This document shows, one piece after another, positions 60,079-64,000 of a DNA stretch of 64,000 nt (its first letter is position 1; every line of letters begins with the position of its first letter). The position numbers and the translations under genes were made by a program. Source of the DNA: Bacteroidales bacterium (lineage in GTDB: Bacteria; Bacteroidota; Bacteroidia; Bacteroidales; UBA932); the NCBI GenBank assembly GCA_023667095.1, contig JAMPAT010000005.1, positions 83,277-147,276 on the forward strand, written 5' to 3'. Below the pieces are notes generated by a model. That model saw nothing but the letters and a program-made list of their open reading frames with translations, had not been told where the DNA came from and did not search any database.

Positions 60079-62979
60079 ATGAAGACATTATATAAACTTT
60101 CATTAGTCGCTCTCAATGTCCTTGCTCTTGTCTCATGTGCAAAAGAGCCTGAAACCAGTCCGGCTGAGAGGCAGAATGAACTCCACTTCGTAATCAGGAC
60201 ATCTGAAAGCAATACCAAGTCATATATCGAAAATAATCTTGACGGAACCTATACTCCCAAATGGTCAGAAGGAGATAAACTGGCTATGTTCATTGGAGAT
60301 ATTTCATCAAATACCAAACCTGCTGCCATATTTTCTGCAACAGTCTCTGGCAATGGTGCTAAAGCCACATTTGAAGGAACTGTCAACAACGTTGCAGAAG
60401 AGGGGACTTTCAAGTCATTCGCTCCTGCTGATGCATTCGAGACAGCCTACAGTAACGGAACAGTCGGTATCACACTCAATGCAATCCAGAAACCATCAAG
60501 CCTTACTTTTGATGAAGCTTGCGACATCCTCGTTGCTAAACCATGTTTCTATATGGCAAGTGATGAAGAGGTTCTTATAGACGGTCTCTATTTCAAGAGA
60601 ATGTTCTCCGTACTTAAAATAAATCTTAAAGGTGTGGAAGCACTCAATGGAGAAACTGTCAAGTCTTTCACAGTCACTGCATCTGATGCAACTCTAACAG
60701 GTAGGGCAGCCATTGACCTGTCTTCTGCAAGTATTTCTCAATGGAATGTCAAAAACAACTCCGTCAAGGCATTATATGGGAATGATGCTCCTGTATTTGG
60801 GGGAGAAGATGGTCTTGAAAACACAATATGGCTTGTAGTAAACCCAACAACTGCAGCTGCAGGAAGCAAACTTATATTCAATGCTGAAACTGAGAAGTAT
60901 TCGATTGAAAAGGAAGTTACCCTTACTTCGGATCTGACTTTCCCGGAAAGTCAGATTGCAGTGATAAATATTTCTGTAAATGAAAGTGATTATTCTGCTG
61001 TCACTTCAGAAGACAGGATTTTTGTTGAAAAATTCACCAATGTCACTGAATCAAAAAAGACATATCAGCCATCAGAAACTGGTGCTATAGGAACAGGTGT
61101 AACATCAGAGTTGAATTACGTCTATACCGGAAACAATACTAATATACGTTTAAATAGCAATGGCCATTCATCAACTGATCCGTATCTTTATATATCAGAC
61201 AAAGGGGAATTCGCAATCAATAACCTTAAGGTCAAGAACGAGTCTTCACTGAAATTCTCATGTCAGGCCAGAAGCAATTCCGGTACAGCAGAAGTCTCAA
61301 TCCAATATAAAGAATCTTCGTCTGAGATATGGAACATAGCAGGTAAATTTACGGCCACTACAAGTTCATTTGACAATGTGCAGTCTACTATATTCACTAT
61401 CAATTCAACTACTTCATCCATTGATTTGAAAATCAGCGGAAATGCAGTTTTAGTCGATGACCTGGTAATTGAGAGCTATATTGAGAACAGGACTGCACTT
61501 AGTGTTCCTGGAAACGTCAAGGCTACAGTTGATGCAGAAACTTCAAATAAGATTAAAGTTGAATGGAATATTGTTGACAATGCCGGTTCATACGTTGTCA
61601 CCGCAACTCCAGCAGACGGCGAGCCAGTCAGCAAGGAAGTGACAGAGACCAGCTGCACTTTCGAAGGACTTGCATACGAGACGGCCTACACTGTCAGCGT
61701 CTATGCCAAGCCTTCTGATGCTAATCTCTATAGGGATTCTGAGGTGGCTGAAGTTTCTGTTGATACAGGAGAGAAACCAGCTGATATGCCGAATATTACT
61801 ATTGATATTATTGACCAGACATTTACAGGAAAAACTACTACAAGCTACTCTGATTTTACAGATAAAGTAGGTCTTTCCGGAGCAATATATGCAGGGAATT
61901 GTGCTGGTGGCAATAAGTCTGTACAGTTACGTTCAGACAAGAATAGCTCAGGAATTGTAGTAACCAAATCAGCAGGTAAGGCAACTAAAATTGCAGTTAA
62001 GTGGAATTCCAATACAGCATCTGGTAGAATATTGGATGTTTATGGTAAGAGTTCAGCATATACTTCTGCTTCAGACCTATATAATACATCTACACAGGGA
62101 ACAAAGATTGGTTCAATTGTTTATGGGACATCTACTGAACTGATTATTGAAGGAGATTATACATACATTGGACTACGTTCCAACAGTGGGGCAATGTATC
62201 TTGAGTCTATATCAATCACATGGGATACAGATGGGGATTCTTCCGATACTCCAAAAGAACTTACCTCTCTTTCCTGGACAGGATACAAAGACACATACAC
62301 CGTAGGCAGCACTTTCAGCGTGGATGGCACAATAAAGGCAATCTATTCTGATAATAGCGAGAAGACACTGTCTGCAGAAGATGTGCAGATTGAAACTGAA
62401 CCAGATCTTTCTAAAGCAGGAACAACAACTGCAAAGATTTCCTATACAGAAGGAGATATCACTGTTTCTGCAGAAGCTGCAATAACTGTCAAGGAGGCTT
62501 CGCAGGGTGGAGAGAGCAAGACATATACCCTGCAATTCGGAGCAGACTACAATAGTAAAAGTGTCTCATCATATACTGCTAGCTGGACAGTAACATGTGA
62601 CAATTTCACATGGGACATGACCAATTGGAACAATAACAACAATGGCTGGAACTACGTTAAATGTGGGAGCAAAAGTGCCACGTCTGTAGCCACAATTACT
62701 ACCAGTGCATCAATTCCGGAAGCCATATCCAAAGTAATTGTGACGATTGATGCTGTTAAGGCTGATAATGTCAATTCAATTAAATTGTTAGTTGCAAGTG
62801 ACAAAGAGTTCACAGAAAATCTTCAAGAGATACCGGTAACGGAAATTCAGACAGGTGAGATAAGCCTTAATATTTCAACACCAACAGAAAATTGTTTCTA
62901 CCAATTAGCTTTTGATTGCAAAAAGAGTAGTAGCAATGGCATAGTACAAGTCTCAAAAATCGTCTATACAAACGAATAG
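60079..62979 (+). CDS. large multi-domain surface lipoprotein (fimbrillin-like, FN3, Ig-like)
   Basis: This 966-aa protein starts MKTLYKLSLVALNVLALVSC, lipobox Cys20; an ATG at 60070 adds three residues. The N-terminal domain (about 30-300) is fimbrillin-like, with TKSYIENNLDGTYTPKWSEG and GDKLAMFIGD. An FN3 domain spans about 474-560 (VPGNVKATVDAETSNKIKVE). A jelly-roll-like domain spans about 570-720, a bacterial Ig-like domain about 727-805 (LTSLSWTGYKDTYTVGSTFS) and a C-terminal beta domain about 815-966. No catalytic motif is seen, and its role is likely adhesion or glycan binding. The DNA is clearly more AT-rich than the genes around it, and the unit is bracketed by the 186-bp elements, so it may be acquired. 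Confidence 0.75.
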   Translation: MKTLYKLSLVALNVLALVSCAKEPETSPAERQNELHFVIRTSESNTKSYIENNLDGTYTPKWSEGDKLAMFIGDISSNTKPAAIFSATVSGNGAKATFEGTVNNVAEEGTFKSFAPADAFETAYSNGTVGITLNAIQKPSSLTFDEACDILVAKPCFYMASDEEVLIDGLYFKRMFSVLKINLKGVEALNGETVKSFTVTASDATLTGRAAIDLSSASISQWNVKNNSVKALYGNDAPVFGGEDGLENTIWLVVNPTTAAAGSKLIFNAETEKYSIEKEVTLTSDLTFPESQIAVINISVNESDYSAVTSEDRIFVEKFTNVTESKKTYQPSETGAIGTGVTSELNYVYTGNNTNIRLNSNGHSSTDPYLYISDKGEFAINNLKVKNESSLKFSCQARSNSGTAEVSIQYKESSSEIWNIAGKFTATTSSFDNVQSTIFTINSTTSSIDLKISGNAVLVDDLVIESYIENRTALSVPGNVKATVDAETSNKIKVEWNIVDNAGSYVVTATPADGEPVSKEVTETSCTFEGLAYETAYTVSVYAKPSDANLYRDSEVAEVSVDTGEKPADMPNITIDIIDQTFTGKTTTSYSDFTDKVGLSGAIYAGNCAGGNKSVQLRSDKNSSGIVVTKSAGKATKIAVKWNSNTASGRILDVYGKSSAYTSASDLYNTSTQGTKIGSIVYGTSTELIIEGDYTYIGLRSNSGAMYLESISITWDTDGDSSDTPKELTSLSWTGYKDTYTVGSTFSVDGTIKAIYSDNSEKTLSAEDVQIETEPDLSKAGTTTAKISYTEGDITVSAEAAITVKEASQGGESKTYTLQFGADYNSKSVSSYTASWTVTCDNFTWDMTNWNNNNNGWNYVKCGSKSATSVATITTSASIPEAISKVIVTIDAVKADNVNSIKLLVASDKEFTENLQEIPVTEIQTGEISLNISTPTENCFYQLAFDCKKSSSNGIVQVSKIVYTNE

Positions 62980-63000
62980 GCAGTCCATCAGCTAAACAAT

Positions 63001-63041
63001 AAAGTTCCCAATGTACAATTTCTCAGTACGTTGGGAACTTT
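63001..63041 (+). terminator. strong hairpin after the large lipoprotein gene
   Basis: AAAGTTCCCAATGTAC (63001-63016) and GTACGTTGGGAACTTT (63026-63041) form a 16-bp stem with one G-U pair and a 9-nt loop. It begins 21 bp after the stop and is followed by CTGCTTTC. It probably ends the transcript and is also the first hairpin of the repeat element, overlapping copy B. Confidence 0.6.
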
Positions 63042-63212
63042 CTGCTTTCACAACATATTACCAATCAACCTATTACAAAACAATTAGGTTCCCAACGTGC
63101 AGAAATTTTGGACATTGGGAACCTGTATATTTTATAAGACATTGAAATTCAAATCAATACAATTCTTCACGGTTCCCAATGTCATCCTTTAATTTACGTA
63201 GGGAACCAAATC
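63028..63212. repeat. roughly 185-bp hairpin element, copy B
   Basis: Direct-orientation copy of 59301-59486. Hairpins: 63086-63098 with 63112-63124 (AGGTTCCCAACGT/ACATTGGGAACCT) and 63171-63182 with 63196-63207 (GGTTCCCAATGT/ACGTAGGGAACC), both with 13-nt loops. The loop GCAGAAATTTTGG of the middle hairpin is identical in both copies. Confidence 0.75.
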
Positions 63213-63755
63213 AAGCATTGTGTAACCGGACAGCAAGAGGTGTCAGTAAATCATCGAGTGCCGGGAGGCATCTTACGAATCAGTTCGTTCTTTACTGAAT
63301 CACCCACTCATTTACAGGAATTATCTCTATCCAGACTGTTTTTCAAATAAGAGACTTCGCTTACAGACTTTAAACATAACTGATAATCAGATCATCTATC
63401 CGGACTGCTGAGCATATGGCGCAATTCACAATTATTCTGAGAGAGATTCCTTACAACGAAGTCAGCCACTGATAACGACAAAATCATCCACCCGCTTGGC
63501 CGGTCACATAGCGAGAAACTTTTCACGGGCAACGGAAGAGACATGTAGTGCAAAATGCAAATTATTGAATAATAACACATTGTACAAAGACAAGTACTGC
63601 AAACAGACTACCCACCTTTGAATAAGTAGTTGAATATATGACATTTACACTTTGCACCATTTTAGTTTTTCGTCAGAAACTTTCAGTTGCGACTGCAGCT
63701 GAAAGATATTTTTCTGAAGATAAACCCATTTGTCTTTGACAAGAATGCAAAGCAA
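63213..63755. other. non-coding stretch without recognised features
   Basis: About 540 bp between repeat copy B and the nuclease fragment. Only short frames without signal, motif or ribosome-binding context occur. I see no RNA gene or repeat here. Confidence 0.5.
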
Positions 63756-64000
63756 TTATGACAACTCTAAGAGCAATGACTCAGGAAGGCCTGTGATACT
63801 ACAGATTTCAGTTTCTGACATGCCTCTTGACTTCAGCACCTTGGCAATCTCTATCTTGCCGGCCTCACGACCTTCAGCCAATCCTGCTTCACGCCCACGC
63901 GCCTCACCAATGACCTCACCCTCAGCTATCCCCTGCTGACGCGCGTAGTCTATCGTATTTTCGTAGTCGTAGAGCATGTTCTGTGAATTCTCGTAGCTTG
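63756..64000 (-). CDS. Rpn-family nuclease/putative transposase, C-terminal part only
   Basis: The frame is open from the right edge to a TAA at 63756 (81 codons visible). The sequence NMLYDYENTIDYARQQGIAE leads into a Glu/Gly/Ala/Arg-rich repeat (GEARGREAGLAEGREAGKIE) and ends with a small helical domain (KSRGMSETEICSITGLPES). This is the typical tail of Rpn (PD-(D/E)XK, recombination-promoting nuclease) proteins of Bacteroidetes; the nuclease domain lies outside the window. The charged repeat length is known to vary between strains. It is convergent with the lipoprotein unit. Confidence 0.85.
   Translation of the reverse strand, partial: SYENSQNMLYDYENTIDYARQQGIAEGEVIGEARGREAGLAEGREAGKIEIAKVLKSRGMSETEICSITGLPESLLLELS

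Noticed and set aside
59301..63212. Composite transposon flanked by the 186-bp repeats
   Set aside because: No transposase or integrase is encoded between the copies, the copies are diverged, and no target duplication was recognised. Mobility stays a hypothesis only.
63392..63580. 62-codon minus-strand frame near the right edge
   Set aside because: Short, no signal or motif, not near a promoter box; treated as non-coding.

Overview
The window looks like a chromosomal segment of a Bacteroidales bacterium (phylum Bacteroidota), probably a gut or gut-like glycan degrader. The evidence is two SusC/SusD pairs, many short lipoprotein signal peptides, GH92 and GH97 enzymes, a TonB-dependent uptake system, TAnnTTTG-type -7 promoter boxes and the absence of strong Shine-Dalgarno sequences. 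I cannot name the genus from the sequence. No tRNA, rRNA, prophage, CRISPR array or complete insertion sequence was seen.

Layout. 1-12 kb: a GT4-like glycosyltransferase cut by the left edge, then rightward mutS, a GH97 alpha-glycosidase, a small lipoprotein, and an RND efflux operon whose pump is fused to its own TolC-like outer-membrane factor. 12-17.8 kb (leftward): two Gfo/Idh oxidoreductases, tatA, a DUF1080 (3-keto-disaccharide hydrolase) lipoprotein, a TIM-barrel isomerase lipoprotein and tatC. This is an apparent oxidative sugar pathway interleaved with the Tat machinery that should export one of its enzymes. 17.8-43.6 kb (leftward): a roughly 26-kb polysaccharide utilisation locus. 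In transcription order it runs SusC, SusD, SusC (short), SusD, DUF1735 lipoprotein, clan GH-A-like glycosidase, GH92, GH92-GH16 fusion, two paralogous lipoproteins with a fimbrillin-like domain plus beta-solenoid repeats, a DUF1573 protein, and a membrane-spanning sensor/regulator (lectin-like domain, kelch propeller, one TM helix, winged-helix DNA-binding domain). The enzymes point to alpha-mannose-containing glycans, perhaps with a beta-glucan part.

43.6-55.7 kb (leftward): a 1.1-kb non-coding stretch of degenerate repeats, an SNF transporter, an AAA/DUF4143 ATPase with a repeated upstream region, galM-thyA-folA, a DUF5106/thioredoxin-like lipoprotein, and two tandem Na/Pi cotransporter paralogues. 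Each cotransporter has TTAACA-type boxes spaced exactly 11 bp apart about 80 bp upstream, a PHO-box-like layout. 55.7-64 kb: a large exported protein (HExxH peptidase, beta-propeller, probable outer-membrane barrel). It is followed by an AT-rich island with a 54-aa peptide gene and a large FN3/Ig-like lipoprotein. This island is bracketed by two copies of a roughly 186-bp element built from hairpins of the motif GTTCCCAAYGT. The C-terminal end of an Rpn-family nuclease lies at the right edge.

The most unusual signals are the 186-bp hairpin elements, the 11-bp-periodic arrays at the phosphate transporters, the multi-domain membrane regulator of the glycan locus, the HExxH-propeller-barrel protein, and the fused enzymes (GH92-GH16, RND-TolC).
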